Below are positions 7,497-15,532 of a stretch of 41,920 nt of DNA, piece by piece. The stretch comes from JACCTH01 sp035253825 (GTDB taxonomy: Bacteria > Actinomycetota > Acidimicrobiia > Spongiisociales > ZC4RG35): contig DATFBM010000015.1 in the NCBI GenBank assembly GCA_035253825.1, forward strand, positions 1 to 41,920, in the 5' to 3' direction. The notes below the pieces were generated by a model, which ran no database searches, was not told where the DNA came from, and saw only the letters and a list, made by a program, of their open reading frames with translations. A program made the position numbers and the translations under genes. The stretch's first letter is position 1, and each line of letters starts with the position of its first letter.

Positions 7497-9377
7497 ATGA
7501 GGACATCCCGATTCCTGCTCGCAGCGATCACATTCCTGCTTTTCGCCGCAGGATGTCAACGGACCGTCTACGAGACGCCCCCGGGGTTGCCCACCCTCAT
7601 CCCGCCTGGGCCCGGGGACCCGCTCACCAGTTACAGGATCGGCCTACTGGGACAGACCACCACCGACAACTTCTGGGCCGCCCAGGATACCGACGCCAGC
7701 GTTTGGAATACCTACGTCCTGGCCCCGACCAAGCCGGCCCTATTCGCCGTGAAATACCCGGGAGTCGAGCTGGAATCCGACCTGGCCGCCACCACTGCCA
7801 TCCCCAGGGCGATCGAGAGCGGAGCGGGCTGGGTGGTGACGGTACCGATCCGGAGGGACGCCACCTGGAGCGACGGAACCCCGATCACCTCGGCCGACGT
7901 CCTCTTCACCTTCGAAACGGTTCGCGATCTCGGGTTGGGGGGAAATTGGCTCCAGGCCTATCCGCTTCCCAGCCCTGCCAATCCCGATCAGATCGGTCTC
8001 ACCGATGTCGAAGCGATTGGTGACCACGCGGTCCGATTCGAGTTCAATCGGGCGCCCGGACTTGCCGTGTGGCCCCACGGTGTTGGGGTGGCGCCGATCA
8101 TGCCCGCCCACTTCTGGAGGCAGACCGTCGCCCGGGCTGCGACCTCGGGCGATCCAGTGGCCACTCTCTACAAGGCTTCCGGGAGCGGAGATCCCTCGGG
8201 CGGCCCGATGATCTTCGACGAACTGGAAGCGGGGGCGTTCGCGCATTCGGTAGCCAACCTCTCCTACTACGGAAGAGCGAAGGGGGTTGAGTCTGGCGGG
8301 CTCGCGTTCGACGACGGCCCCTTCATCAGTGACACCTTGTTCAGCATCTATCAGAGCCAGGCGGCTGCGGCGCTCGCCTTGCAGGCCGGCGAGATCGATT
8401 ACATCTTGAATCCGCTGGGATTGCCGCGCGGCCTCTCGGGATCCCTCGATCGGGACCCCAACCTGAAGGCCATCGCCAACGGGACCAATGGCTTCCGGTA
8501 CCTGGCGTTCAACCTGAGACGTTTTCCGATGAACATTCCGGAGTTTCGCGATGCGTTGGCGCTGATGATCGACAAGGAGTTCATGGCCGAGAGCGTCCTC
8601 CAGGGGGCGGCTATCCCCATGTACGTGTCGATCCCCAAGGGGAACCAGCAGTGGTTCAACCAGGCGGTGGCCGACGAGATTGCCGCGGCATACGTCGGCA
8701 AGACCACTGGAGAGAGGTTGGCCGAAGCTTTGGACCTCCTGGCATCGGCGGGTTTTGCATGGGAAGTGGAGCCAACAATGGACGCCGACGGTTACGGCGT
8801 CGTACCCGGCTCGGGGATTTCCTTCCAGGGCCATCCTCTTCCGACCCTCGAGATCCTCGCCCCCGGTCCCGGGTATGACCCGCTGCGCGCCACGTATGCG
8901 GTCTGGATCGAAACCTGGCTCGAGCAACTCGGTTTTCAAGCCGAGGCCAACCCAACCGACTTCGACAACCTGATCCGTCGCGTGTATGTCCCTAACTCCG
9001 AGGGTGAACTCGACTTCGACATGTTCGTCCTCGGTTGGTCCCTGGGGAGCCCGGCCTGGCCCACTCACCACGAGGCGTTTTGGTCTCAGCGACACGACAC
9101 TCTCACCACGGGAGGCAACAACGCCACCGGCTTCAACGATGCAAATTTCGAGCGGTTACTGGATCGCTACAACTCAACCCGCGATTCGGCCGAGGCCTAC
9201 GACCTCCTCTGGAGCATGGAGGAAGTCATCGCCACCGAGAAGCCCTACCTGATTCTTTTCGACACGGGAATCTTCGAGATCTATCGAGAGAGCTCGGTCG
9301 ATTATCCCTTTGTCGAGACACTCTCCGGAATCCAAAACCTCAAGGGGATGCAGTCATTGGTGCGGAGTGTCAAATGA
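7497..9377 (+). CDS. ABC-type peptide/nickel-class (family 5) solute-binding lipoprotein
   Basis: 626 residues. The N-terminus is a lipoprotein signal: basic MRTSR, hydrophobic core, lipobox LFAAGC with Cys20. The mature part follows the family 5 pattern: VTVPIRRDATWSDGTP then TSADVLFTFETV, the domain I signature, and the long C-terminal lobe through about residue 620. Family members capture oligopeptides, metals or sugars at the cell surface for a permease pair and two ATPases. None of those partners is in the window, so it is an orphan here. GGAG lies about five bases before the ATG. Stop is followed by two hairpins. Confidence 0.88.
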   Translation: MRTSRFLLAAITFLLFAAGCQRTVYETPPGLPTLIPPGPGDPLTSYRIGLLGQTTTDNFWAAQDTDASVWNTYVLAPTKPALFAVKYPGVELESDLAATTAIPRAIESGAGWVVTVPIRRDATWSDGTPITSADVLFTFETVRDLGLGGNWLQAYPLPSPANPDQIGLTDVEAIGDHAVRFEFNRAPGLAVWPHGVGVAPIMPAHFWRQTVARAATSGDPVATLYKASGSGDPSGGPMIFDELEAGAFAHSVANLSYYGRAKGVESGGLAFDDGPFISDTLFSIYQSQAAAALALQAGEIDYILNPLGLPRGLSGSLDRDPNLKAIANGTNGFRYLAFNLRRFPMNIPEFRDALALMIDKEFMAESVLQGAAIPMYVSIPKGNQQWFNQAVADEIAAAYVGKTTGERLAEALDLLASAGFAWEVEPTMDADGYGVVPGSGISFQGHPLPTLEILAPGPGYDPLRATYAVWIETWLEQLGFQAEANPTDFDNLIRRVYVPNSEGELDFDMFVLGWSLGSPAWPTHHEAFWSQRHDTLTTGGNNATGFNDANFERLLDRYNSTRDSAEAYDLLWSMEEVIATEKPYLILFDTGIFEIYRESSVDYPFVETLSGIQNLKGMQSLVRSVK

Positions 9378-9393
9378 CCAAGAACGCCAGAGT

Positions 9394-9429
9394 TCCGGCG
9401 GGCCGGGACGGTCCCCAACGCCCGCCGGA
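9394..9429. terminator. GC-rich hairpin between convergent genes
   Basis: TCCGGCGGGC at 9394-9403 pairs perfectly with GCCCGCCGGA at 9420-9429 across a 16-nt loop that itself contains GGGAC/GTCCC. It starts 17 bp after the binding-lipoprotein stop. No U-tract follows, so this is a probable rather than proven transcription terminator, usable in both directions. Confidence 0.5.
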
Positions 9430-9447
9430 GCTTGTTGGCCAGCGTGG

Positions 9448-9477
9448 CCGGTCGATCGTGAGTTCCGTGTCGACCGG
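9448..9477. terminator. Second hairpin between convergent genes
   Basis: CCGGTCGA at 9448-9455 pairs with TCGACCGG at 9470-9477 across a 14-nt loop. It sits 39 bp beyond the nicotinamidase stop when read on the minus strand. No U-tract; weaker than the hairpin at 9394-9429. Confidence 0.35.
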
Positions 9478-9515
9478 TCACGCTATCTTACGGGGCGAGG
9501 CGACGCCGCGGTCCG

Positions 9516-10106
9516 CTAAACGACTGTGGCTCCGGCAGCACTCAGCTCCGTGATTGATCTGTCCCCGTCGCCCGGGTTGAGGTCGACGGCCGCCGTGAGC
9601 CCGAGGGGCACGGTTACTTTCCATCCGAGGCGCAACCCGTCGAGGGCAGTGGCCTTCACGCAATAGTCGAGAGCCAGCCCGCACACGATCAACTCGGACG
9701 CGTTGGTCTCGGCCAGCAGCGCTTCCAATTCTGTGGGCTGCTCCTCACCGGTCTCGGGGTCCCGCATCGTGAAACCCGAATACCCGTCCTCTCCGTTGGC
9801 GCCCTTGCGGACCACCGGCCCTTCGACCGCCAGCGCGGGATGAATCTCGGCTCCCCACGTCCCCATGACGCAATGCACCGGCCAGATGCCTCCGTCCTTT
9901 TGGAAGTGGGGAGTTGAATCGGGATGCCAGTCCTGGGTGTAAAACACGGGGACGCCTCCGCGTCCCGCCTCTATGACCATCTCGTTGACCGCTACCGCGA
10001 TCTCCTCCCCACCTCCGACATAGAGGCTCCCGTTGGGATCGGCGAAGTCGTTCTGGCAGTCGACGATGACGAGGGCTTGGTTCTCCCCCAATGCATAGTG
10101 AGGCAC
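9516..10106 (-). CDS. pncA: Nicotinamidase (isochorismatase-fold amidohydrolase)
   Basis: 196 residues. Catalytic triad D16 (VDCQNDF), K101 (VRKGANG) and C149 (LALDYCVKATALD) match nicotinamidase spacing. Metal ligands are D59 and H61 in TQDWHPDSTPH, H67, and H78 in WPVHCV, corresponding to D49/H51/H57/H71 of mycobacterial PncA. It hydrolyses nicotinamide to nicotinate and ammonia in the cytoplasm. The divergent neighbour 20 bp away is nicotinate phosphoribosyltransferase, the next enzyme of the Preiss-Handler NAD salvage route, which makes the assignment firm. ATG start; the N-terminal residues precede the first strand by a normal distance. Confidence 0.92.
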   Translation of the reverse strand: MPHYALGENQALVIVDCQNDFADPNGSLYVGGGEEIAVAVNEMVIEAGRGGVPVFYTQDWHPDSTPHFQKDGGIWPVHCVMGTWGAEIHPALAVEGPVVRKGANGEDGYSGFTMRDPETGEEQPTELEALLAETNASELIVCGLALDYCVKATALDGLRLGWKVTVPLGLTAAVDLNPGDGDRSITELSAAGATVV

Positions 10107-10126
10107 GAAACGAGGTTAGATAGCGC

Positions 10127-11650
10127 ATGCGCGATTTGGCCTCTGACGTCCTCCTCACGGATCAGTACCAATTGACGATGGCCCAGGTGTACTTCCGGGC
10201 GGGCCTCCATGAACGTCCTGCTCGCTTCGAGCACTTTTTCCGCAGCTATCCCGACTACGGAGCTCATCAGGCCGGATATGCGATCACCGCGGGCCTCCGT
10301 ACCTTCGTCGATTGGCTCAACGGAGCCCACTTCGACCCCTTCGAAATCGATCCCATTGCTGGGCACCCGACGACGACCGGCGAAAAAATGTTCTCGCCCG
10401 ACTTTCTCGAGTGGCTCGAAAAGGAGGCCGATTTCGGCGCGCTGCGGCTGACGGCGATCCCGGAAGGAAGGGTCGTCCACCCGGGGGTGCCCCTGACCGT
10501 GGTCGAGGGCCCCCTGATCCTCTGCCAGCTCATCGAGACCGCCCTTCTCAACCATCTCAATTTCGAAACGCTCATCGCCACCAAGGCCTCACGCCTCTGG
10601 GAAGCGGCCCGCGGCGGGAACGTACTCGAGTTCGGTGCTCGTCGTGCCCAGGGCTCGGGAGCGCAATCTGTCGTCAGGGCGGCTTTGATCGGCGGCGCTT
10701 CTGGGTCCTCGTTGGTAGGTCGCTCCTACGAGCTGGGATTTCTTCCAAGGGGGACCCATGCCCATTCGATGGTGCAGGCCTTCATGGCCCTCGGTATGGG
10801 TGAGCTCGGTGCTTTCTCCGCCTACGCAGACGTCTATCCCGACGATTGCTTGTTGCTGGTCGACACCATCGACACACTCGAGTCGGGTGTGCCCAACGCC
10901 ATCGCCATTTTCGAAAAGCTGGCCGCCGGGGGGCACAAGCCCTTGGGAATCCGCCTTGACTCGGGCGATCTCGCCTATCTGGCGGTGCGTTCGGCTGCGA
11001 TGTTGGACGCGGCTGGGTTCGAGGACACGGTCATCGTCCTTTCAAGTGAGCTCGACGAGATCACGATCCGCCAGATCATCGAGCAGATACTCGACGAGTC
11101 CAACCGCCTAGGAACCGATGGCGATGCGATCGTCCGACGTCTGGTTTACGGGGTGGGATCGCGCCTGGCCACCTCGCAGGGGGATCCCTACCTCGATGGT
11201 GTGTACAAGTTGGCGGCGATCGAGGATCGAGGGGAGTGGGTTCCGGCCATCAAGCTCTCCGATACGCCAGCCAAGATCCTGACCCCCGGTGCCAAGAGAG
11301 CCTGGCGGATCTATGACGAGCGGGGCCTGGCCACGGCGGATCTCCTCTGCTTGGCCGACGAAAATCCGTCGCCGCCGCTGGAGCTGCATCATCCCAGTCA
11401 AGCGGGAACCAGAAGACGGCTGACGGCGGAGCGTGTCAGCCAACTCGAGGAGCTGGGGGAGCCGGTGCAACTCGAGGGACGTCCCACCCCCCACGAGGAG
11501 ATCTTGGCGGCCCAAGCTCGGCGGCTGGCCGACCTCGAGCGGCTCGATCCCGGGGTGCGCCGCCTCGTCAACCCCCACGTCTATCACGTGTCGCTGTCGC
11601 CTCGCCTCGCTCGCCTCAAGCAGGAGTTGATCGGGTCCTGGTCGGATTGA
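10127..11650 (+). CDS. pncB: Nicotinate phosphoribosyltransferase
   Basis: 507 residues, usual length for the actinobacterial type. Opens with LLTDQYQLTMAQVYF, the family's N-terminal signature; FGARRAQG at about 167 and GTHAHSMVQAF at about 210 (containing the autophosphorylated His region) follow, then GIRLDSGDLAYLA near 285, which binds PRPP, and the C-terminal VYKLAAIEDRGEWVPAIK segment. It converts nicotinate and PRPP to nicotinate mononucleotide with ATP hydrolysis. ATG 10127 is preceded by a GAGG at 13 bp. Divergent from pncA; both probably share one 20-bp intergenic promoter region with leaders inside each other's coding start. Confidence 0.93.
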   Translation: MRDLASDVLLTDQYQLTMAQVYFRAGLHERPARFEHFFRSYPDYGAHQAGYAITAGLRTFVDWLNGAHFDPFEIDPIAGHPTTTGEKMFSPDFLEWLEKEADFGALRLTAIPEGRVVHPGVPLTVVEGPLILCQLIETALLNHLNFETLIATKASRLWEAARGGNVLEFGARRAQGSGAQSVVRAALIGGASGSSLVGRSYELGFLPRGTHAHSMVQAFMALGMGELGAFSAYADVYPDDCLLLVDTIDTLESGVPNAIAIFEKLAAGGHKPLGIRLDSGDLAYLAVRSAAMLDAAGFEDTVIVLSSELDEITIRQIIEQILDESNRLGTDGDAIVRRLVYGVGSRLATSQGDPYLDGVYKLAAIEDRGEWVPAIKLSDTPAKILTPGAKRAWRIYDERGLATADLLCLADENPSPPLELHHPSQAGTRRRLTAERVSQLEELGEPVQLEGRPTPHEEILAAQARRLADLERLDPGVRRLVNPHVYHVSLSPRLARLKQELIGSWSD

Positions 11651-11664
11651 CGCCCGCCGGATAG

Positions 11665-11784
11665 CCCCCTCCGTCGCCTTCGACGACACCTCCCCCAACA
11701 CTCGCTTCGCTCGCTGGGGGAGGAAACAACCACTCGGGTTTCTCCCCCCGAAGGGGGGAGTACCGCCGCAGGCGGGGAGGGGGG
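11665..11784. repeat. Composite palindromic repeat / bidirectional terminator
   Basis: A 120-bp block of nested palindromes. CCCCCTCC at 11665-11672 is complementary to GGAGGGGG at 11776-11783. Inside are CTCCCCCA (11690-11697) with TGGGGGAG (11715-11722), CTCCCCCC-GAA-GGGGGGAG (11742-11760), and CCGCC-GCA-GGCGG (11763-11775). It fills the gap between convergent pncB and the secreted-protein gene. The style resembles the mosaic palindromic elements found many times in some high-GC genomes; copy number cannot be judged from one window. Confidence 0.7.
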
Positions 11785-11790
11785 AACTCG

Positions 11791-12363
11791 TCACGCGGCG
11801 CGACGGCGCAGGTGGAGCTCACCGTTTACGAAATCGGTGATCCGCTCGACCGCGTTGGCCTTGATCTCCGCGGCTCGCTCGGCGTCGAGGTCGCCGTTGG
11901 CGACCGCCTCGTCAACCCGGGAGTTCACCTCGGCAACCAGGTCATCGATGACAGTTTGGGCATCGACCCCGTTCTCCTCGGCTACCTCGGCGATGGTTTG
12001 TCCGTCCCCCAGAGCCTCCACCAGGTCCGCTTCCGTGATGCCGATTGTGGCGGCCGCGACGTCGAGCCCGGCATGAATACGGTGCAGTCGGCGTCCACGA
12101 AAGTCCCACTGACTCGCCAGGTGCGCCGCCACCGCATCGGCTTGTTCCCCCGAGATCGTTCCGTCAGCCACCAAGCCGTCGAGGGCTCCGCGGATTCGTT
12201 CGATCTGAGGGGCGGGTGGCCCGTCATCGGGGACCGCCGGGCCAGGTGTCTCCTGGGCCCCGGCCGTCTGTGGTCCGAAGATCGTGGCTCCGAGTATCAG
12301 TCCCAAGATGGCGGCGATCGCTCCGATCAGCGCCATCGAGCGCAGCCTGTCGTTGATTGACAT
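11791..12363 (-). CDS. Secreted helical protein of unknown function
   Basis: 190 residues. Residues 1-36 form a signal peptide (basic start, long hydrophobic core, likely cleavage after TAGA at 36). The mature part is Ala/Asp/Glu-rich and helical with repeated short segments: GTISGEQADAVAAHL, GITEADLVEALGDGQTIAEVAEENGVD and GDLDAERAAEIKANAVERITDFVNGE, each resembling small EF-hand-like or SHOCT-like helix pairs common in actinobacterial exported proteins. A clear AAAGGAG lies six bases before the ATG. It is 68 bp downstream of the histidine kinase gene, same strand, so it may be the third gene of that operon and either its target or its sensor ligand. Function unknown. Confidence 0.75.
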   Translation of the reverse strand: MSINDRLRSMALIGAIAAILGLILGATIFGPQTAGAQETPGPAVPDDGPPAPQIERIRGALDGLVADGTISGEQADAVAAHLASQWDFRGRRLHRIHAGLDVAAATIGITEADLVEALGDGQTIAEVAEENGVDAQTVIDDLVAEVNSRVDEAVANGDLDAERAAEIKANAVERITDFVNGELHLRRRAA

Positions 12364-12431
12364 TCCAACTCCTTTCGTCTGGGAAGACCTTCGGGTCCCA
12401 ACCTGGGAGCAAGCCGACGACGGACTGGGAA

Positions 12432-13796
12432 TCAGCCGAGAGCCGGTAGGCGGACCATCACCCGAGCACCGGCCTCTGGCAGATTCTCGGCGTGAGCGCT
12501 TCCGCCATGAGCGCGGGCGATTGCCTCGACGATGGCGAGGCCCAATCCGGAACCGCCGCTCTTGCGGGAGCGGGACTCGTCAGCCCGAAAGAAGCGATCA
12601 AAAACCGAAGCCAGGGAACCGGGGGGGAACCCCGGTCCGCGATCGACGACGGCCAGTTCGATGTGGCCGTTGTTCCTGCCAACTTCAATCCGAATCGGAG
12701 TGCCAGGCGGGGTGTGGGATCGGGCATTCTGAAGGAGATTGGCTATCACTTGGGTGAGTCGCTCCGGGTCTCCAGATACCAATAGACCCTCCCCTATTAC
12801 CTCCTCGACCGGCCTTTCCGGATCGATGGCGCGGCTGTCTGCCGCCGCGTCATGCGCTAGCCGTGAAAGATCAACCGGCCGTCGCTCGAGAGGTTGGTCG
12901 AGATCAAGGCGGGCGAGAAGAAGAAGATCCTCGACCAGATGTTTCATCCGCCTGCTCTCGGATTCGATCCGGGCCATAGCGTGATCTGTGCCGGGGTCGG
13001 GTTCGAGAGCACCCTTGCGGTGGAGTTCGGTGTAGCCAGAGATTGTGGCGATGGGGGTTCTCAGCTCGTGCGAGGCATCGGCGACAAATTGCTTCAGGCG
13101 AAGCTTCGCTCGGGTCTCGGCGTCGAAAGCCTGCTCGATGTTGGCCAACATGTGATTCAAGGCATTACCCAATTTGCCCAATTCGGTGTCGGACGCGGCC
13201 TCCGGAACCCGGCGCGAGAGGTCACCATCGGCAATGGCGGCGGCTGTGGCGATCATGTCGTCCACTGGCTGCAACCCTCTACGCAGTGTCAGCCAGAACA
13301 CGGCACCACCCCCGATCAGGATCGCGATCCCGGCCGCGAAGAGTCGACGTTGCAGTGCCCCCCCGGCCGCAGTGACATCGCGCAGGGGTTGAGCAACGAT
13401 GAGGGTGAAGCCACGTTGGGATCGGAGAATCCCGGCGCGAAACGTGAAGTCCCCTTCGGCGGAAGGGAGGGTCACAACTCGTCTGTCACCAGGTTGAAGG
13501 GCGGGAAGACGCCTGATATCGGGGAGGGGATCGAGATCGCCGCGAATTCCCGACGGTGCACTGGCGACGATCTCCCCGTTCGGATCGAGGATGAGCTGGG
13601 CGAAGATCCGATCGCCTTCGTCACCGCCTCCCCCGGGTTGCAAACGGGTCGCCTGGGCGAGTGCGGATTCGAGGCGCCGATCAATCTGGGCGAGCAGCAC
13701 TCGACGATGGCTCTGAGCGGCCACGTAACCAAAAGTGACGATCACACCAACGAGCAAGGCGGTGACGGCCAGGATCAGGCGGGCGCGGAGGGTCAT
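12432..13796 (-). CDS. Sensor histidine kinase
   Basis: 454 residues. Membrane helix at about 6-27, an extracytoplasmic sensor loop (28-150) rich in Pro, Gly and Asp, second helix 152-171, HAMP about 172-225, HisKA with FVADASHELRTPIATISGY (phospho-accepting H243), then HATPase_c with ANLLQNARSHTP (N box), DRGPGFPPG (G1) and GGSGLGLAIVEAIARAHGG (G2/F boxes). It senses an unknown envelope signal and phosphorylates the response regulator encoded directly upstream, three bases away. ATG at 13796 places the first helix at residue 6. Confidence 0.93.
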   Translation of the reverse strand: MTLRARLILAVTALLVGVIVTFGYVAAQSHRRVLLAQIDRRLESALAQATRLQPGGGGDEGDRIFAQLILDPNGEIVASAPSGIRGDLDPLPDIRRLPALQPGDRRVVTLPSAEGDFTFRAGILRSQRGFTLIVAQPLRDVTAAGGALQRRLFAAGIAILIGGGAVFWLTLRRGLQPVDDMIATAAAIADGDLSRRVPEAASDTELGKLGNALNHMLANIEQAFDAETRAKLRLKQFVADASHELRTPIATISGYTELHRKGALEPDPGTDHAMARIESESRRMKHLVEDLLLLARLDLDQPLERRPVDLSRLAHDAAADSRAIDPERPVEEVIGEGLLVSGDPERLTQVIANLLQNARSHTPPGTPIRIEVGRNNGHIELAVVDRGPGFPPGSLASVFDRFFRADESRSRKSGGSGLGLAIVEAIARAHGGSAHAENLPEAGARVMVRLPALG

Positions 13797-13799
13797 CGC

Positions 13800-14498
13800 T
13801 CAGGCTCGGGACGGACTCCGCAGCACGTAGCCAAACCCGCGCACCGTTTCGATCCGGTTGGCAACCGCACCACCGAGCTTGCGGCGTAGGTAGCCGATAT
13901 AAGTCTCAACTATTCCCGGGTTCCCCCCGAAGTCGTACTGCCAGACGTAGTCAAGAATCTGATCCTTCGACAGCACCCGATCTCGATTCAGGGTGAGGTA
14001 ACGCAAGAGGCGGTATTCGGTCGGGGACAGCATCACCTGCACGTCGCCCACCCACACCTGGTGAGCCTCTTCGTCGATCATGAGGTCGCCGTTTGTGATT
14101 CGACGGGGCTCGTGGGCATCACCCCGGCTGCGACGGAGAAGGGCTTCGATTCGAAGCCCGAGCTCTTCGAGGCTAAAGGGCTTGGTCAGGTAGTCGTCGC
14201 CTCCCTGGCGAAATCCGGTGCGGAGGTCATCGAGCCCATCCCGGGCGGTCAGGAAGATGACCGGCATCTCATGTCCGTCGCGGCGCAAACGACGACAGAC
14301 CTCGAAACCGTCGAGGTCTGGAAGGTTGACGTCGAGGACCACAAGATCGGGGGGTGTCGTCCTCACCGCCTTGAGAGCATCGATTCCTCCCGCGGCCACT
14401 GCGACTCGGTAGCCGGCGAAGCGAAGGGCGGTGGCGACCATGTCCGCCAGGCTGTCTTCGTCATCCACCACCAGGAGATGGGCTGGGGGTTCTGGCAT
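13800..14498 (-). CDS. OmpR/PhoB-family response regulator
   Basis: 232 residues from ATG 14498. Receiver: acidic pair VVDDED (D12, D13), phospho-acceptor D56 in LVVLDVNLPD, T84 in IFLTARD, K106 in DDYLTKPFS. Winged-helix DNA-binding domain from about 135: LSPTEYRLLRYLTLNRDRVLSKDQ and the recognition helix region VETYIGYLRRKLG, ending with the wing TVRGFGYVLR. The frame is open to 14672, but that would overlap the divergent osmC-like gene and add a non-receiver leader. Paired with the kinase gene downstream; its own promoter region carries three 11-bp-phased half-sites at 14521-14547, suggesting autoregulation. Confidence 0.93.
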   Translation of the reverse strand: MPEPPAHLLVVDDEDSLADMVATALRFAGYRVAVAAGGIDALKAVRTTPPDLVVLDVNLPDLDGFEVCRRLRRDGHEMPVIFLTARDGLDDLRTGFRQGGDDYLTKPFSLEELGLRIEALLRRSRGDAHEPRRITNGDLMIDEEAHQVWVGDVQVMLSPTEYRLLRYLTLNRDRVLSKDQILDYVWQYDFGGNPGIVETYIGYLRRKLGGAVANRIETVRGFGYVLRSPSRA

Positions 14499-14520
14499 GC
14501 CCGTATGTAAGCCCAGAGTC

Positions 14521-14547
14521 CCGAGAATTAGCTGAGAGCTTCCTGAG
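14521..14547 (-). promoter_or_regulatory. Putative response-regulator operator, 11-bp phased repeats
   Basis: Read on the minus strand: CTCAG (14547-14543), CTCAG (14536-14532) and CTCGG (14525-14521), each 11 bp after the previous. One helical turn spacing of direct half-sites is typical of OmpR-family regulators. It lies 23 bp upstream of the regulator's ATG and 55 bp upstream of the divergent osmC-like gene, so it could control both. The same motif and spacing recur at 25596-25644. Confidence 0.5.
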
Positions 14548-14601
14548 ATACGATCCGGCTTACCATCGGCTGGCACCGGAAGGAAAAGCAAGGAGGCGTG
14601 G

Positions 14602-15033
14602 ATGGATAGTCGGGCGCAGTCGGTCTGGCAGGGAAATTTGGCCGAGGGCTCGGGGGAGGTGACCCTGGGCACCGGTCTCGGGGGGCCGCTTCCGGTGAGC
14701 TGGCCCAGCCGTACCGAATCACCTCAGGGGAAAACCAGCCCCGAAGAGTTGATCGCCGCTGCCCACGCCGCTTGTTTCAACATGGCCCTGGCAGCCGGTT
14801 TGGCGCGGTCCGGCTTCACCGCTACCACGCTTGAGACCACGGCTACCGCCAGCTTCGAGAAGATCGAGCCGGGGTGGAGGCTTATCCGGATGGCCCTGAA
14901 AACCATCGGCGACGTCCCCGGCATCGACCAGGCGGCATTCGTTGACGCCGCCAACGGCGCCAAAGATGGGTGCCCGGTGTCCAACGCGTTGAAGGGCAAC
15001 GTCGAGATCACCGTTGAGGCGAGTCTTCTCTAA
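14602..15033 (+). CDS. OsmC-family peroxiredoxin
   Basis: 143 residues. The redox cysteines are C58 in HAACFNMAL and C124 in DGCPVSNAL, at the same positions as E. coli OsmC (59 and 125). R37 in WPSRTES and E49 in TSPEELIAAAHA are the other active-site positions. It reduces organic hydroperoxides in the cytoplasm with a dithiol donor. A strong AAGGAGG lies five bases before the ATG. Divergent from the response-regulator operon and convergent with the VOC gene, stops overlapping by four bases as CTAA. Confidence 0.92.
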   Translation: MDSRAQSVWQGNLAEGSGEVTLGTGLGGPLPVSWPSRTESPQGKTSPEELIAAAHAACFNMALAAGLARSGFTATTLETTATASFEKIEPGWRLIRMALKTIGDVPGIDQAAFVDAANGAKDGCPVSNALKGNVEITVEASLL

Positions 15034-15401
15034 AACTGGATGAGCTGGATCAGGTTGCCGTCCGGATCCGAATAGGTGGCAACCTCGCCACCCCAGGGCT
15101 CGGCTGTCGGAGTTCGAACACACGGCGTCCCGGCGGCCTCGAGTCGGCGATGCCAGCTGGTGAGATCATCGACTTCGAAGTTGAGGAGAACCCGATTCGG
15201 GTCGGCCGCAGTGCCCCTAACCCTGTCGTGAAGGTGAAGGGTTAGACGGAGGCGACCCCATTCGAAATTGACGAACCCCTCTCGGTCCGAGCGGGGCTCC
15301 AGGCCCAGGGTTTCACCGTAAAACCGCCTCATTTCCGGGAATCCCGCCTCACTGGTGTGGAGCAGCACGCCCACCATCTCCGGCCCGGGCGGTCCTCCCA
15401 T
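15030..15401 (-). CDS. VOC-family (glyoxalase/dioxygenase fold) protein
   Basis: About 123 residues, one vicinal-oxygen-chelate domain of two beta-alpha-beta-beta-beta modules. VGVLLHTSEAGFPEMRRFYG is the opening strand and helix with a potential metal-binding His; FEVDDLTSWHRRLEAAG begins module two; YSDPDGNLIQLIQF is the classic C-terminal strand with a family-typical Asp-Pro-(Asp/Glu)-Gly-Asn. Members are lyases, dioxygenases or drug-binding proteins; which is unknown here. Starts possible at GTG 15419, ATG 15401 or ATG 15377; none has a good ribosome site, so the start is uncertain. Confidence 0.82.
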   Translation of the reverse strand: MGGPPGPEMVGVLLHTSEAGFPEMRRFYGETLGLEPRSDREGFVNFEWGRLRLTLHLHDRVRGTAADPNRVLLNFEVDDLTSWHRRLEAAGTPCVRTPTAEPWGGEVATYSDPDGNLIQLIQF

Positions 15402-15532
15402 GGTCGGCCAGCTTGCCACAATTTTCCGTCCCGGCCTAGCGTGGCCGGAGGAGTTGGGCGGAACTCTGGGTTCGGATCTGGTTTTTCGATTCGTCCTGGC
15501 ACGCCCTTGGTATGCCTGACAAGGAGACTTTT

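Noticed and set aside
7740..9095. Open frame of 451 codons on the minus strand
   Set aside because: It lies entirely antisense to the solute-binding lipoprotein gene, has no recognisable motif and shows shadow composition.
12894..13889. Open frame of 331 codons on the + strand
   Set aside because: Antisense to the histidine kinase gene; no motif, and the kinase motifs on the other strand are unambiguous.
15461..15475. GAACTCTGGGTTCG resembling the end of the 52-bp repeat
   Set aside because: Only about 13 bases match, with a mismatch in the palindrome, and none of the rest of the repeat is present; likely chance.
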